Shown: positions 1 through 9,626, counted from the first letter of the stretch. The stretch is 64,000 nucleotides of DNA from Vreelandella arcis (GCF_900103865.1 NZ_FNII01000013.1:50951-114950); one strand, 5' to 3'. Made by a program: numbers and translations. Notes: generated by a model from the letters alone, not told the origin.

Positions 1-496
1 CGTAAAGTGGCTCCCAGTCGCCACGCTCCTCGCCCACCTCCGCGTGTGTGCCCGTCAATCGAGATTTGGCAATACCAATGGTCGGCAACTCCAGCCATAG
101 CCCTAAATGAGCGGCAACGCCTAGCCGACGCGGATGGGCGATGCCCTGCCCATCGACCATCACCAACTCGGGCTTGGTGCTCAATTTTGCGAAGGCGCCC
201 AGCGCGGCGGGGATCTCGCGAAACGACAGTAGCCCGGGAATATAGGCCATGCGTGTTGGCTCACGATGCACCACCTGCTCTACCACGCTAAAGTTTGGCG
301 CGCTCGACGGGATCCATTGTAAAACCACCACCGCCGCCCGGGTGGTGGCGCCCTGGTCTTCAAAGCCAATATCAACCCCGGCAATATAACGCACCGGGTC
401 AATACGGTCGCTAAGCACCAGCCGCTTCGCCAGCTGGGTCTGCAGCGCAATGGCCTCTTTGGGCGCCAGGTTCCACGGGTGGAGTGGTGTCGACAT
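1..496 (-). CDS. nfi: Endonuclease V (deoxyinosine 3' endonuclease), 3' end beyond window
   Basis: Repairs deaminated adenine by cutting the second phosphodiester bond 3' of deoxyinosine. The translation opens MSTPLHPWNLAPKEA and carries the family's metal-site blocks: VDIGF (Asp42), YIPGLLSFRE (Glu94) and VDGQGIAHPRR (Asp115), matching the Asp/Glu/Asp triad of characterised EndoV. The start is the ATG at 496, preceded by a GGGAGGAA ribosome site. About 165 codons are visible of a usual 220-230, so the C-terminus lies left of base 1. It is downstream of deaD on the same strand but separated by a terminator, so it is probably transcribed separately. Identification is by motif recognition. Confidence 0.9.
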   Translation of the reverse strand, partial: MSTPLHPWNLAPKEAIALQTQLAKRLVLSDRIDPVRYIAGVDIGFEDQGATTRAAVVVLQWIPSSAPNFSVVEQVVHREPTRMAYIPGLLSFREIPAALGAFAKLSTKPELVMVDGQGIAHPRRLGVAAHLGLWLELPTIGIAKSRLTGTHAEVGEERGDWEPLY

Positions 497-538
497 GGTT
501 CCTCCCTGATCTACCGTCATCCAGGTGAACAAGGTAGC

Positions 539-577
539 AAAAAAACGCCCCCGCGCCTGGAAAGGCACGGGGGCGTT
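539..577 (-). terminator. Rho-independent terminator of deaD
   Basis: Read on the minus strand, a GC-rich stem (AACGCCCCCGTGCC pairing with GGCGCGGGGGCGTT, loop TTTCCA) is followed by a run of T. It lies 40 bp past the deaD stop codon and before the nfi start. It is oriented only for the minus strand. Confidence 0.9.
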
Positions 578-618
578 GGGATCTACTCCGTTGCCGCCTG
601 GCGGCAGCCGGTTAGTCC

Positions 619-2331
619 TTAGGCGCGTTCGCGACGGCGAATCGGCGCGTCACCGTTGTCACGGCGGCGTGGCGCTCGCTCAGGCGCGCTGTCTTCGCTG
701 ATTTCCAGCGGACGACCGGCAACCCGGGCGCGAGCCATTTTAGTCAATATGGTTGCTGGCAAACCGTTCGGCAGTTCAACTACCGAGAAGGCATTGCGAA
801 TATCGATACGGCCAATACGTGCCCCTTCGATTCCCCCTTCGTTGGCCAGTGCGCCGACCAGTTGGCCAGGCTTAACGCCGTCTTTATGGCCAACGGAAAC
901 GCGATAGCGGGTCATGCCTTCGCTAGGAGCGCTTGAGCGTTCACGGCGGGCACCCGGCGGCTTACCGCCAGACGCACCATCACGCGAGGGCTTCTCTTTG
1001 CGCGGCGCTTGCAGGCGACCAATCGGTGCTTCATCAGCGCGGGCCATGGCGGCAAACGCACAGGCCAGCTCAATGGGGTCGTGGCCTTCTTCTACCAGGC
1101 GCTCTACCAGCGCACGCTGCTCGTCGGCGCCCTTGGTCAGTGCCGCCACCACACGGAGATGGAAGACTTCGTCGCGGTGCGCACGAATAGCGGCTTCGTC
1201 AGGCAGCGGCATTTCGGTCATTTTCTGACCGGTCGCCTGCTCCATCCAACCCACTTTACGGCCTTCACGGAAACCGGCAAAGGTAATCGCGATACCGCTA
1301 CGTCCGGCACGGCCGGTACGGCCGATGCGGTGGGTATAGGCTTCGGCATCCTGGGGCAGGTCGTAGTTAATCACGTGCGTGATACGCGGCACATCGAGAC
1401 CACGCGCGGCGACGTCGGTAGCAATCAGCACATCAACTTTGCCACGCTTCAAACGCGTAATGGTACGCTCACGCAGGCTCTGGTCCAGATCACCCGACAG
1501 ACCTGCGGCGTTGACACCACGGGCCGTTAACTGCTCGACCAGGGTGGTACAGGCCGCACGGGTACGCACAAAGACAATGGCCCCATCGACCGGCTCAACT
1601 TCGAGAATACGTGCCACGGCTTCCAGCTTAGCGCCGCCGTCAACGCGCACAATACGCTGCTCAATGTTTTCACCGGTGGTGGTGCCCGACTCAATCGCCA
1701 CCTTCACCGGGTCGACCAAGTAGCGGTTAACAATGCGCTCGATTTCAGCCGGCAAGGTAGCCGAGAAGAACACGCGCTGAGCTGCTTTTGGGGTATCGGC
1801 AACCACGCGTTTCACGTCGTCGATAAAGCCCATGCGCAGCATTTCGTCAGCTTCATCCAATACCAGCGCCGAGAGGCCATCGAGTTTCAGACTGCCGCGG
1901 TCGAGGTGATCGATAATACGACCGGGGGTACCGACGATGACCTGGGCACCACGCTTCAGCGCGCCTAGTTGCTCGCGGTATTCTTGGCCGCCACACAGTG
2001 TGGCCACTTCGAGGCCTTTAAGGTTTTGGCCATACTTACTGAACGAGGCGGAAACCTGCTGAGCAAGCTCGCGGGTCGGTGCCATGACCAGCACCTGAGG
2101 TTCGCGGCGGGTCAGCTCTAAACGTGACAATAACGGTAATGCAAACGCTGCGGTTTTGCCGGTACCGGTTTGTGCTTGGCCCAGCATATCGCGGCCTTCC
2201 AGCAACGCAGGAATCGTCTGCGCCTGGATCGGCGAGGGAATTTTGTAGCCCTGTTCTTCAACAGCAGACATAACGGCAGGCAATAGAGCCAGATCGCCGA
2301 AGCTCGGCGAGGCGACAGAAGTCGAGGTCAT
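619..2331 (-). CDS. deaD: DEAD-box ATP-dependent RNA helicase DeaD/CsdA
   Basis: Cytoplasmic RNA helicase acting in ribosome assembly and mRNA unwinding, notably in the cold. 570 aa. Motifs in order: FGDLALLPAV/IPSPIQAQTIP Q-motif (11-41), Walker A AQTGTGKT (53-60), PTRELA (about 85), DEAD (159-162), SAT (190-192), ARGLDVPRITHVINYD (about 320) and HRIGRTGRAG. The C-terminal part (about 470-545, starting MTRYRVSVGHKDGVKPG) is the DbpA/CsdA RNA-binding fold, followed by a short Arg-rich tail. This separates DeaD from RhlE/RhlB/SrmB. It is somewhat shorter than E. coli DeaD (629 aa), mainly at the tail. A long untranslated leader precedes it, as expected for cold-regulated csdA genes. Confidence 0.95.
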   Translation of the reverse strand: MTSTSVASPSFGDLALLPAVMSAVEEQGYKIPSPIQAQTIPALLEGRDMLGQAQTGTGKTAAFALPLLSRLELTRREPQVLVMAPTRELAQQVSASFSKYGQNLKGLEVATLCGGQEYREQLGALKRGAQVIVGTPGRIIDHLDRGSLKLDGLSALVLDEADEMLRMGFIDDVKRVVADTPKAAQRVFFSATLPAEIERIVNRYLVDPVKVAIESGTTTGENIEQRIVRVDGGAKLEAVARILEVEPVDGAIVFVRTRAACTTLVEQLTARGVNAAGLSGDLDQSLRERTITRLKRGKVDVLIATDVAARGLDVPRITHVINYDLPQDAEAYTHRIGRTGRAGRSGIAITFAGFREGRKVGWMEQATGQKMTEMPLPDEAAIRAHRDEVFHLRVVAALTKGADEQRALVERLVEEGHDPIELACAFAAMARADEAPIGRLQAPRKEKPSRDGASGGKPPGARRERSSAPSEGMTRYRVSVGHKDGVKPGQLVGALANEGGIEGARIGRIDIRNAFSVVELPNGLPATILTKMARARVAGRPLEISEDSAPERAPRRRDNGDAPIRRRERA

Positions 2332-2857
2332 TAATCACACCTTGGTAGGCCGGTTGTTCCGGCAAAAATCATCGTAAGCGTCTCTGACTCTGTTAATGAT
2401 GCGCACCAACAAGCAGCATCAAAGAACATCGGTCCGCAAAGCGGATATCGTCATCAGTGGAGTCGGAGACGCCGGTCGCACCTAGCATCCGGATTGACCA
2501 CAAATTAGTGGGGCAATCCGCCGTGGCGACCTTACTGCGCCGATTTCACCCGTTTGGTGAAATGCTGGAGGCGCGCCATCTTCACAGCAGCGAACATCGG
2601 CCTTTAGCGAGATGTTCCAGCAAACGTTGCTTTGCAGCGAGCTCTTTCTAGCTAACGGCTCATAACTACGCAGGCAAACGCTTATCGTCGTGATGGAGGG
2701 GTCAACACATGCGAGGAGCGCGCATACTAACACTGCTACTAACGTCTGACCAGTTTTTTCATGCGCCTTTTTTCGAGCACCCGCCTTGCAGCGTGGCTCA
2801 TTTAGTCTAACCTGAAAGATGCCTTATCAATTTCATGGCACCTCAAGGAGTGATTCG
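2332..2857. other. Intergenic region: deaD leader and promoter region of the CsbD gene
   Basis: About 525 bp between the divergent deaD and CsbD-protein genes, with no convincing coding sequence. It contains a perfect 8-bp hairpin (ATTTCACC/GGTGAAAT, 2543-2563). The deaD side probably holds a long 5' untranslated region. No confident -35/-10 pair was assigned. Confidence 0.5.
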
Positions 2858-3055
2858 ATGAATTGGGATCAAATCGAAGGAAGATGGATCGAAATGAAAG
2901 GCAAAGCACGCGCCAGTTGGGGTGAGCTTACCGACGATGAACTGGATCAAATCGGCGGCAAACGCGAACAGCTCGTGGGTAAGTTACAACACAAGTACGG
3001 CTTGGCGAAGGATGAAGCTGAGCGTAAAGCGGATGAGTGGGCAAGTTCTCTTTAA
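2858..3055 (+). CDS. CsbD family stress-response protein
   Basis: 65-aa highly charged cytoplasmic protein beginning MNWDQIEGRWIEMKGKA, the classic CsbD opening, with the GGKREQLVGKLQ segment typical of the family (E. coli YjbJ, B. subtilis CsbD). The molecular role is unknown; members are induced by general stress. The start at 2858 is chosen because AAGGAG sits at 2845-2850; an upstream in-frame ATG at 2819 lacks a site. It is followed after 109 bp by a secreted PRC-barrel protein on the same strand, probably one stress-related unit. Confidence 0.9.
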   Translation: MNWDQIEGRWIEMKGKARASWGELTDDELDQIGGKREQLVGKLQHKYGLAKDEAERKADEWASSL

Positions 3056-3164
3056 CCCTTCCGTACCTACCCCCTCGCAATTTGTAATTTCCTCAATAGC
3101 CCCTATCATCGCTAATCCAGCGGGGTAACCGCTATTGAGTTTCGTAGCCACAAGGAGAGATGCT

Positions 3165-3662
3165 ATGCGTAAATCAATCATTACTACTGCCGTTAGTGCA
3201 GCCCTATTGAGCGGCGTTGCCTTTAGTGCCAACGCAGCCTCCAGTGAGCCTCAAGGCATGTACTCGGCTGACGACATTATGGATGCTGATGTCTATCTCG
3301 AAGGCAACCCCAACGAAGAAGTTGGCGATGTCGATGACATTCTGTTGAATGAAGAGATGAAGGTTAGCTCCCTCGTCGTCGAAAGCGGCTCGGTATTAGG
3401 TCTTGGCGGGCGTGAAATCGTCGTCAACGCTGATTATTTCAGCCTTGAAACTTATACCGACGGTGATGACACCGAACATCGCGTCTTGATTAGCGCGTCT
3501 GAGGACGAAGTTAAAGCGTTCCCTACTTATAATCGCGAATGGTGGGAACAGACAAAAGCGAATGCCCGCGATGCTTGGGAAACCACAGAGGAAAGCATTG
3601 AAAGCGCTTGGCAATACACACGTGAAGCCATCGCACCCGACGATAACGTCGACGAACAATAA
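3165..3662 (+). CDS. Exported PRC-barrel domain protein
   Basis: 165 aa. Begins with a clear Sec signal peptide (MRKSIITTAVSAALLSG, cleavage likely after SANAA), so the protein is periplasmic or outer-membrane associated. The central part (YSADDIMDADVYLE ... VGDVDDILLNEE ... VLGLGGREIVV) has the PRC-barrel pattern. The C-terminal third is rich in Trp and acidic residues (WWEQTKANARDAWETTEES), giving an amphipathic helix. The start at 3165 fits the AAGGAGA at 3152-3158; a TTG 30 bp upstream would spoil the signal peptide. It is followed by a strong terminator. Function unknown; PRC-barrel proteins of this type often accompany CsbD proteins. Confidence 0.8.
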   Translation: MRKSIITTAVSAALLSGVAFSANAASSEPQGMYSADDIMDADVYLEGNPNEEVGDVDDILLNEEMKVSSLVVESGSVLGLGGREIVVNADYFSLETYTDGDDTEHRVLISASEDEVKAFPTYNREWWEQTKANARDAWETTEESIESAWQYTREAIAPDDNVDEQ

Positions 3663-3702
3663 ACGTCTCGTTGTCATCGCTTACGCACATCAAGCGTAAT
3701 GC

Positions 3703-3730
3703 CAAAAAAGCCACCGCAAGGTGGCTTTTT
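3703..3730. terminator. Bidirectional rho-independent terminator
   Basis: AAAAAAGCCACC-GCAA-GGTGGCTTTTT: a stem with a GCAA tetraloop, A-run on the left and T-run on the right. It can serve both the PRC-barrel gene (plus) and the yqjG gene (minus), which converge here. Confidence 0.92.
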
Positions 3731-3745
3731 GTGTCTGCCGATTAA

Positions 3746-4741
3746 CTAGTTTTTGCGGCGCACGCCCCGCCCCGACAACCGCTCGCGGTCGTGGGGGCGA
3801 TCGAGATCTAACTGCGGCCCTACCGGCACAATGCGCGTTGGGTTGATCGTATCGTGGCTATAGTAATAATGGCGTTTGATGTGATCCATATTGACTGTCT
3901 CTGCCACCCCAGGCCATTGATAAAGCTCACGCACATAGTTAGCCAAGTTGGGGAAATCGTCGATACGCTTAACGTTGCACTTAAAGTGGCCGTAATAAAC
4001 CGCATCGAAGCGTATCAAGGTCGTAAAAAGCCGAACATCCGCTTCAGTCAGCCACTCTCCCGCCAAGTAGCGATGCTCTTCTAAGCGCTTTTCCATACGC
4101 TCCAAGGCTTCGAATAACGCATGCACATGTTTTTCATAAACGTGCTGCTCGGTGGCAAAGCCTGACTTGTATACACCGTTATTAATGTGGTCGTACACAT
4201 CAGCATTGACCTCATCAATAACACCGCGCAAATCTTCGGGATAGAAATCCAAGTCGTTACCGGTTAGCTCATCAAAGGCGTCGTTGAGTATACGCACCAG
4301 ATCGGCGGATTCGTTATTGACGATGGCGTTGCGCTTTTTATCCCACAACACGGGAACTGTTACGCGTCCCGTATAGGTGGGATCCGTCATGGTGTAAAGT
4401 TCGCGGTGGTACTCAACTCCATTAATGGGGTCACCGCTTGCGCCTTCGTCTTGGTGATAAGTCCAGCCCTGATCAAGCATGAGTGGGCTAACATGCGACG
4501 TGCCGATGACCGACTCAAGCCCCTTTAGCTTTCGCATAATGAGCGTGCGATGCGCCCAAGGGCAGGCAAGCGATACATAAAGATGATAACGGTTCAATTC
4601 AGCTGGATAGCCATCGCCCTGAGCATTAGGGTTATCGCCAACCCAGTCGCGCAGTTGGGCCGATTCACGAACAAATTCACCGCCGTGCTTCTTTGTGTCG
4701 TACCACTGATCGTGCCATTCACCATCAATAAGCAACCCCAT
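3746..4741 (-). CDS. yqjG: Glutathionyl-hydroquinone reductase (YqjG-type, Xi-class glutathione transferase)
   Basis: 331 aa, close to E. coli YqjG (328). These enzymes reduce glutathionyl-hydroquinones using glutathione through a catalytic cysteine. The thioredoxin-like N-terminal domain carries the CPWAHR motif with Cys60. The all-helical C-terminal domain follows (EHRYLAGEWLTEADVRLF, about 225-245), and the family tail VPVGPQLDLDRPHDRERL is present. A LysR regulator lies directly upstream on the same strand, 75 bp away, and may control it. The symbol follows the E. coli family name; quinone-detoxification function is inferred from the family. Confidence 0.88.
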   Translation of the reverse strand: MGLLIDGEWHDQWYDTKKHGGEFVRESAQLRDWVGDNPNAQGDGYPAELNRYHLYVSLACPWAHRTLIMRKLKGLESVIGTSHVSPLMLDQGWTYHQDEGASGDPINGVEYHRELYTMTDPTYTGRVTVPVLWDKKRNAIVNNESADLVRILNDAFDELTGNDLDFYPEDLRGVIDEVNADVYDHINNGVYKSGFATEQHVYEKHVHALFEALERMEKRLEEHRYLAGEWLTEADVRLFTTLIRFDAVYYGHFKCNVKRIDDFPNLANYVRELYQWPGVAETVNMDHIKRHYYYSHDTINPTRIVPVGPQLDLDRPHDRERLSGRGVRRKN

Positions 4742-4816
4742 CGTCCATCTCCTTAATGCGTTAGCGTATGGCTAGCATACGCTTGGGGTTGGGCGACTCA
4801 AGCGGATGTTTTAGCG

Positions 4817-5731
4817 CTATTCATTCGACACAATCGAATCCTGCAAGGCGCACTCGCGGACGGCTTGGCGCAACGCCGCCGCCATTGCATGCGCGGCCGG
4901 CCCCGCCTGATCCTGATCTCTAAAAATTAGTTGAATGGGAACCTCCCGAATGCTGCCCGCCGCTAGCGGGAGCGGCTTGAGCTGCCCCTCACGAAGCTCT
5001 TGTTTAATTCGCGTTTCGGGCATCCAGGCAAAGCCCAGGCCTCGCTTAAGCATATCGAGCGACGTATTCAGATGACTGACTGTCCAGCGCTGCTCAGCTT
5101 TTAGCCATCCGGCATTAGTGGATTGTCGAAGTGCGGAATCCCTCACCACTAGCTGACGGTACTGAGCAAGATCGCGTAAATCCAACGACCTTCCCAACCG
5201 ATGAAGTTCATGACTCGGATGGGCAACGGCGACAAACTTCACCATCACCAACGGCTCGCCAAGAAAGCCCTGCGCTTCAATGCCCGATATCACCAAATCG
5301 GCGCGGCTATCGTAGAGCATTTCAATGCCGCCATTTAACACGCTTTCAAACAGCTGAACGCGGACTTGTGGGTAAGTTTCAGAAAACCACTCCAGGGCTT
5401 TGGCCTGAGCGGCAGCAGGAAACACTTGATCAATGGCAAGCACCACTTCCGCCTCGAGCCCAGCCGCCAGTCGCGATGCCACATCTTCCAGTGACTCGGC
5501 ACTTTCAATCAACTGCCGGGCCCGGCGCAGCAGCAATTCTCCCGCCTCGGTCAAACGAACCTGGCGACCCACAGGTTCAAGCACCTGAACTCCCAACTGC
5601 TCTTCTAATTTATGTACCGCGTGGTTCAGCGTTGAAGGGCTTTTATGCACGGCCTCAGCAGCCCGAGCAAACCCTCCATAATCAACCACGGCAGCGAGCA
5701 TCTGCCACTGTGCAAGTGTTACCCGAGACAT
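4817..5731 (-). CDS. LysR family transcriptional regulator
   Basis: 304 aa. N-terminal winged helix-turn-helix (about 5-62: LAQWQMLAAVVDYGGFARAA, then KSPSTLNHAVHKLEEQLGV), then the periplasmic-binding-like effector domain (about 90-295). The start ATG at 5731 is preceded by a GAGGAAA site. It reads in the same direction as the YqjG-type gene, with 75 bp between them, so the pair may be co-transcribed or the regulator may control its neighbour; this is inference from position. Effector unknown. Confidence 0.88.
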   Translation of the reverse strand: MSRVTLAQWQMLAAVVDYGGFARAAEAVHKSPSTLNHAVHKLEEQLGVQVLEPVGRQVRLTEAGELLLRRARQLIESAESLEDVASRLAAGLEAEVVLAIDQVFPAAAQAKALEWFSETYPQVRVQLFESVLNGGIEMLYDSRADLVISGIEAQGFLGEPLVMVKFVAVAHPSHELHRLGRSLDLRDLAQYRQLVVRDSALRQSTNAGWLKAEQRWTVSHLNTSLDMLKRGLGFAWMPETRIKQELREGQLKPLPLAAGSIREVPIQLIFRDQDQAGPAAHAMAAALRQAVRECALQDSIVSNE

Positions 5732-6223
5732 TTCGATTTCCTCGATGCAAAATAGCGAAACAATCGGCTTAATCTTCGAAAAAACCCCTCTAGAATGCCA
5801 GTAAATGCCATTGATTACCGTATCCCGAACAAACTATTCTGCATGATCATCCAATTTATTCACCCGTCCCCGCCTGTAAACCAACATCTCAGCAATCCTT
5901 AAACGCAGGAAATGTTAGACACGACTTATATAACAGCTTTACAAAACGCAAATTACATCTATCCTTAGGGTTCAAAACACGGACGTGTACTAAGCATTAG
6001 GGTCAATGCTGAATTTTACAAAGATGACGACGACCCGCCGTTACATTTATTAGCAAACAGTGTTCAAAAAATAGTATGATTTGCATAGTTCTTGCTTAAT
6101 TAGACGCAAGTTCATTTTATGTATGGATGTACAGTCTAGGCACCCCCGCTATCATGGGTTATGGTTCATCTGTTTATTCGCTTTTGTTACTTATAAATCA
6201 CGAACTCGGCGGTCCATTTACTC
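5732..6223. other. AT-rich intergenic region between divergent LysR and M23 peptidase genes
   Basis: About 490 bp, clearly more AT-rich than the flanks. Holds a short hairpin (CTTGC/GCAAG, 6091-6110). No credible gene on either strand. It presumably holds the two divergent promoters, but I could not fix them. Confidence 0.45.
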
Positions 6224-7921
6224 ATGTTGCGAATCCTTCATTCGCTGCCCCGCACGCATAAATTGTTATTGTTACCGGTAGCCACCATGGTTACGGTGCT
6301 GGGCACACAAAAATTATTAACGACCTATCATGACTTAAACCAACCTGACACTCCCATGGAGAGTGTGTTGGTTCCGCTTCCAAGTAATTCCACACCGGGC
6401 GTACCGTCGCTTCACAATGAACGTACGCCCGTTGCCGATGCCATCGGCCGCGCCTCTCGGGCCCTGGATGCCACTCGCGACAACATCCCGCTGAGCGACT
6501 TAAAGGCTACCGAAATTGTTGACCTGGACGTCATTGAAGGCGCAGAAGCCGACATCAACGTACAACCCACGAGCGAGATAACGCCTGAGTCCTCAGCGTT
6601 TGCCATCGCGTCCGACATACCAACACTGAATGATGGCGCGCTGCACATGGCCGTGGTAGTGGGCACGCTGACCAGCGGGATGCTGGACGTCGACAACGAT
6701 GTCGCCACTGAGATTGCCGACGCGACCTCCTATGAAGATTATGGCGTTGACCTTTTTAGCGATATATCTTTCCTCGATATGGAGCTTGCCGCCGAAGAGC
6801 CGTTTGTGCCTGAGTGGGAAACCCATATTGTCGAACCCGGCGAAACCTTCGCCATATTGGCTCAAAACCAGTTTGGAATGGGTTATAGCGAAGTGCTGAG
6901 GCTGCTTGACGACGTACCCGACCCCAAAATGCTGACCCACTGGCGAGCAGGCCACAGTTTCGACTATCAATTAGATGAAGAAGGCCGATTGCTGTCGCTA
7001 CGCATGATGAAAAACACGCGCGAGGGCGTTTTAATTGAGCGCGAGGCCGATCAGTTTGCCATTACCAGCATTGAGCGTATCGGCGAGCCGGTTCAGCGCC
7101 TTTACGCCGGCACCGTGAGCGGTAGCTTTGCCCGCTCAGCCCAGTCAACGGGCTTGAATAGCGGAGCCGTCACAGAGTTAACACGCCTGCTCCAGAAAAA
7201 ACTCGATTTTCGCCGCGACAGCCGTCGCGGCGATCGTTTTCAAGTACTGGTCGAATCCGACATGATTGAAGGCGAAACACTCGATTCTCGCGTACTGGCA
7301 GTCAAATACCAGGGTGAGCGGATGGCGCTGACGCTAGTGCGCAACGCTACCGACAATAACTTTTACACCCCTGAAGGCAGTAGTTTGGATCCGGCTTTTG
7401 CACGGCGCCCCTTCGAAGGCAATTACCGCCTGAGCTCTAGCTTCAACCCTCGCCGCAAACACCCGGTGACCGGGCGCATAAGCCCGCATAACGGCACTGA
7501 CTTTGCCATGCCGATTGGCTCACCGGTTACGGCACCTGCCAACGGTCAGGTTGAACGTGTCGCCAACCACTACGCTGCCGGACGCTACATTGTCATTCGT
7601 CACGATAACGGCTACCGCACGCGTTATTTGCATCTGTCCAAGCCGCTGGTCAGTCAGGGAGATCGTGTCGAAATGGGCGAGCGCATTGCACTCTCGGGCA
7701 ACACCGGTCGCAGCACCGGCCCGCACCTTCATTACGAGGTCATTGTGAACAATTCGCCGGTTAACGCTATGACCGTTGAGCTGCCCGAGAACACCAGCCT
7801 AGATGGCGATACGTTAATCGCCTTCCAACGCCAAGCGGCGCCGATGCTGGCAGCACTTGATAGCGGCGAAACAGGTACCATTAGCTTGGTCGGCTACGCA
7901 TCAGAAGCTGATAGCCAATAA
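6224..7921 (+). CDS. M23 family murein DD-endopeptidase (MepM-like)
   Basis: 565 aa. Membrane-anchored periplasmic peptidase predicted to cut peptide cross-links of peptidoglycan. An N-terminal signal anchor (HKLLLLPVATMVTVLGTQ, about 12-30) is followed by an acidic, low-complexity linker. Next comes an OapA/LysM-like domain (about 200-265, ETHIVEPGETFAILAQ) and the M23 LytM fold at 420-520 with HNGTD (His422, Asp426) and HLH at 501-503, the zinc ligands. The architecture matches E. coli MepM (YebA). The start at 6224 gives a proper signal anchor. It ends at a strong terminator shared with the convergent L,D-transpeptidase gene. Confidence 0.88.
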   Translation: MLRILHSLPRTHKLLLLPVATMVTVLGTQKLLTTYHDLNQPDTPMESVLVPLPSNSTPGVPSLHNERTPVADAIGRASRALDATRDNIPLSDLKATEIVDLDVIEGAEADINVQPTSEITPESSAFAIASDIPTLNDGALHMAVVVGTLTSGMLDVDNDVATEIADATSYEDYGVDLFSDISFLDMELAAEEPFVPEWETHIVEPGETFAILAQNQFGMGYSEVLRLLDDVPDPKMLTHWRAGHSFDYQLDEEGRLLSLRMMKNTREGVLIEREADQFAITSIERIGEPVQRLYAGTVSGSFARSAQSTGLNSGAVTELTRLLQKKLDFRRDSRRGDRFQVLVESDMIEGETLDSRVLAVKYQGERMALTLVRNATDNNFYTPEGSSLDPAFARRPFEGNYRLSSSFNPRRKHPVTGRISPHNGTDFAMPIGSPVTAPANGQVERVANHYAAGRYIVIRHDNGYRTRYLHLSKPLVSQGDRVEMGERIALSGNTGRSTGPHLHYEVIVNNSPVNAMTVELPENTSLDGDTLIAFQRQAAPMLAALDSGETGTISLVGYASEADSQ

Positions 7922-7939
7922 CCCAAACAGTCGCGATCC

Positions 7940-7970
7940 AAAAAAGCGCCACTTCGTGTGGCGCTTTTTT
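7940..7970. terminator. Bidirectional rho-independent terminator
   Basis: AAAAAAGCGCCAC-TTCGT-GTGGCGCTTTTTT: GC-rich stem with flanking A and T runs, between the convergent M23 peptidase (plus) and L,D-transpeptidase (minus) genes. Confidence 0.93.
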
Positions 7971-7991
7971 GCTTCAGTCACCGCCCGCCAG

Positions 7992-9626
7992 CTAACCCGA
8001 CAGCCGCTCGGGTTGACGCAGCGCCGCTTCCACATCCGGGTCGTAACCATAGATGTCCGGCCGAAACTCAACGTCACCCTCCGCGTTTGGCCACGCGGTT
8101 AAATAATGCAAGGCTATCGGTACGCGCTGAGGCAAACTCAATTGCCGATCACTTTGCTCGCTGGCGATTAACCGCATTAACGGCGCAGAGCTGCCGGTAT
8201 CCTGAAGCAGCAGCTGAGCAAACTGGGTAACGCCTTCCACTCGTATACAGCCGGAACTCAGCGCTCTCTGGGGTCGCTGAAAGAGCCCCTTGGCCGGGGT
8301 ATCGTGTAGATAGATCATGTGGCTGTTGGGAAAACGCACCACTAATCGACCCAAGGGATTGGCGCTTCCCGCCACCTGACGCAACATGATGCTGCCTGGG
8401 CGCTGCCAATCGACGTCTTCGGCCGCCACAGGGTTGCCATCAAAATCAATGACCTGGATATTTTCCTCGGCAAGGTAGCCAATATCCTCGCGGACACGAG
8501 GCAACACGTCTTCGCGCAATATGGTGGGCGGAATGGTCCAGCTCGGGTTTAACGTAAAATGGGTAATTGCCGACTCGATAACCGGCGTTGCCCGCCGCGG
8601 CGTCCCCACCACCACGCGAGTCTGCCAGTGTTCTCCACTAGGCCGAGTGTAATGTAACCGGTAGCCGGCCAGGTCTACCCACACGCTCGGCGCATTCTCC
8701 CCCTGAGCCCCCATCCACCGGGCACGCTCAAGATTCACCTTGAGCTGTTCGACCCGCGATGAGAGCGGAACATTCAGCGCACGACGCGTCTGATCGCCAA
8801 CCACACCATCTTCCTCAAGCAAATGACGCCGCTGAAAACGTTTGACGGCCGCCGCGAGCTGAGCGTCAAACTGGCGTTGATCCGGCGCCTCAACGTCTAT
8901 GTGCGGATATGCCTCGGGATTGGCAGCCAACAGATGCGGTTCACCCCAGCGGGTTAGCCGCTGACGAAGTGTTAGCACATCATCATCCTGATCCCCGGGG
9001 CGTAGCAACTGCTTGCGACTGACTAAATCGGGCACGCTTGACTGTGACGCACGCGATTGAAAATCGGCAAGCGCGGCCTTTAACTGACGATATGCCGAAG
9101 AGTCAGGCCGCGCCTGCTCAAGCGCCGCCGAAATATCCAACCGATTAATCGCGTCGACCACCCGCGCCATGGAATAGCCGCGAGCAGGCCGCTCAGAATC
9201 CCACTGAGCGGTTAGCTGACGAGGATTTACCTGACCGCGATTCAAATGCTCCAGCGCTTGCAACAGTGTTTGACTCGCCTGGGCCTCAAACGCGGCCTGT
9301 GCAGCAACGCCCCCAGCCCGGCTACGTTCAAACGACTCCATTAGCGATGCCGCTGCATAATTTTCGTGGTTTATCCCGTCTTGCTCAAGCTCCTTAAGCC
9401 CCTCCACTAGCGCTTCCACGCTCGCCGAGGTAGTCCATATAGGCTGATGGTTACGGTGCTGGTAGAAGCGCTCAATCGGCAACGACTGGTCGCTTGCCGC
9501 CAAACGTGCCTGAAGCGCCTCCCGCAACGGTGGCGATGTATCCGCCCCACTGCTACTAACCATGCCCACGCTCAGGCAAAGCGCCACCCCTATCGCCCAT
9601 CGTCTTAATGGCTGCCGCTCGTTCAT
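7992..9626 (-). CDS. L,D-transpeptidase of the YcbB/LdtD type
   Basis: 544 aa. Periplasmic enzyme that forms 3-3 (mDAP-mDAP) peptidoglycan cross-links. Signal peptide at 1-28 (RRWAIGVALCLSVGMVSSSG). A scaffold region and a peptidoglycan-binding-1 domain (about 215-285, RPGDQDDDVLTLRQRL) precede the YkuD catalytic domain (about 310-490). The active-site stretch is HDTP followed by SSGCIRVEG, with Cys near residue 460. The order and length resemble E. coli LdtD. The start ATG at 9626 has GGAGAGG upstream. It lies beside an M23 endopeptidase and a second YkuD-type protein, forming a cell-wall remodelling group. Confidence 0.9.
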   Translation of the reverse strand: MNERQPLRRWAIGVALCLSVGMVSSSGADTSPPLREALQARLAASDQSLPIERFYQHRNHQPIWTTSASVEALVEGLKELEQDGINHENYAAASLMESFERSRAGGVAAQAAFEAQASQTLLQALEHLNRGQVNPRQLTAQWDSERPARGYSMARVVDAINRLDISAALEQARPDSSAYRQLKAALADFQSRASQSSVPDLVSRKQLLRPGDQDDDVLTLRQRLTRWGEPHLLAANPEAYPHIDVEAPDQRQFDAQLAAAVKRFQRRHLLEEDGVVGDQTRRALNVPLSSRVEQLKVNLERARWMGAQGENAPSVWVDLAGYRLHYTRPSGEHWQTRVVVGTPRRATPVIESAITHFTLNPSWTIPPTILREDVLPRVREDIGYLAEENIQVIDFDGNPVAAEDVDWQRPGSIMLRQVAGSANPLGRLVVRFPNSHMIYLHDTPAKGLFQRPQRALSSGCIRVEGVTQFAQLLLQDTGSSAPLMRLIASEQSDRQLSLPQRVPIALHYLTAWPNAEGDVEFRPDIYGYDPDVEAALRQPERLSG

